Part shown: positions 5,540-5,732 of the stretch, piece by piece | How the letters are laid out: every line of letters starts with the position of its first letter | Numbering within the stretch: position 1 is the stretch's first letter | Source of the DNA: Hyphomicrobiales bacterium | GTDB lineage: Bacteria > Pseudomonadota > Alphaproteobacteria > Rhizobiales > Xanthobacteraceae | Assembly: GCA_017304505.1 (NCBI GenBank) | Contig: JAFKKQ010000302.1 | Span: 1 to 5,732, forward strand | Length of the DNA: 5,732 nucleotides | Direction: 5' to 3' | Made by a program: the position numbers and the translations under genes | Notes under the pieces: model-generated | Seen by the model: only the letters and a program-made list of their open reading frames with translations | What the model was told of the DNA's origin: nothing | The model's database searches: none

Positions 5540-5732
5540 ATGAAGTTCCGCCCGCTTCACGACCGTGTTGTCGTCAAGCGCGTCACCGCCGAGGAAAAGA
5601 GCGCCGGTGGCATCATCATCCCCGACACAGCGCAAGAGAAGCCGTCACAGGGCGAGGTTGTCGCCGTCGGCCCGGGCGGGCGCGACGAGGCCGGCAAGCT
5701 GATCCCGATCGACATCAAGACCGGCGACCGTG
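5540..5732 (+). CDS. groES: Co-chaperonin GroES, 3' end beyond the window
   Basis: This is the small heptameric lid of the GroEL folding chamber, acting in the cytoplasm. The first 64 residues are visible of about 95-104 usual. [14 protein letters not shown] (1-14) is the classic GroES start. The mobile loop that docks onto GroEL is [17 protein letters not shown] (18-34), with the hydrophobic GGIII at 23-27 in place of the E. coli [14 protein letters not shown] (38-46) and the roof-loop region follow. The ATG at 5540 is supported by GGAGGA at 5530-5535 with a 4-base spacing. The CIRCE upstream implies repression by HrcA and induction by heat or misfolded-protein load. groEL is expected directly downstream but is outside the window. 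Alphaproteobacteria such as Bradyrhizobium often carry several groESL copies, so whether this is the main or an accessory copy is not known. Confidence 0.97.
   Translation, partial: MKFRPLHDRVVVKRVTAEEKSAGGIIIPDTAQEKPSQGEVVAVGPGGRDEAGKLIPIDIKTGDR

Noticed and set aside
1..5732. CRISPR array, transposon, tRNA, rRNA, toxin-antitoxin or defence system
   Set aside because: No regularly spaced repeats, transposase or integrase motifs, tRNA-like cloverleafs or defence-protein families were seen on either strand. The genes present belong to ordinary transport, metabolic and chaperone families.

Overview
The window is a high-GC bacterial chromosome segment, most likely from an alphaproteobacterium of the Nitrobacteraceae type (Bradyrhizobium, Rhodopseudomonas or relatives). 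That placement rests on three things: an Usg-family protein, a groES preceded by a CIRCE operator, and the amino-acid style of the CNT, Bug and FAH proteins. It comes from family recognition by eye, not from a search. No rRNA, tRNA, CRISPR array, insertion sequence or phage gene was seen.

Left part (1-3085, plus strand). The 3' six-sevenths or so of a concentrative nucleoside transporter (CNT) gene ends at 1066. After a 114-base gap comes a two-gene unit. It encodes a periplasmic Bug/TctC-type solute-binding protein (1181-2158) and, 3 bases after its stop, a cytoplasmic fumarylacetoacetate hydrolase (FAH) family enzyme (2162-3085). The tight spacing suggests that a carboxylate captured outside is cleaved by the hydrolase inside. 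The TctA/TctB membrane subunits that would move it are not in the window.

Middle part (3179-4817, plus strand). A small exported SGNH/GDSL esterase (3179-3757) keeps all its catalytic residues. It is followed by a SAM-dependent methyltransferase (3948-4817) of the kind usually found in surface-polysaccharide clusters. The methyltransferase is clearly poorer in GC than its neighbours (about 50-52% in sampled lines, against about 72% in a sampled line of the Bug gene). It stands alone, which suggests it was acquired separately.

Right part (4919-5732). The usg gene lies on the minus strand, converging with the methyltransferase and divergent from groES. The 306-base, partly AT-rich region between usg and groES is the main control region of the window. 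It holds a near-consensus CIRCE (HrcA operator) at 5383-5409, a second degenerate CIRCE-like dyad at 5325-5351, weak sigma70-like and RpoH-like promoter candidates, and a perfect 8-bp dyad at 5452-5477. groES starts at 5540 and runs off the end; groEL presumably follows outside the window.

I found no convincing undescribed multi-gene system. The observations most worth following are the doubled CIRCE-like control region, the altered nucleoside-binding motif of the CNT, the coupled Bug-FAH pair, and the isolated low-GC methyltransferase.
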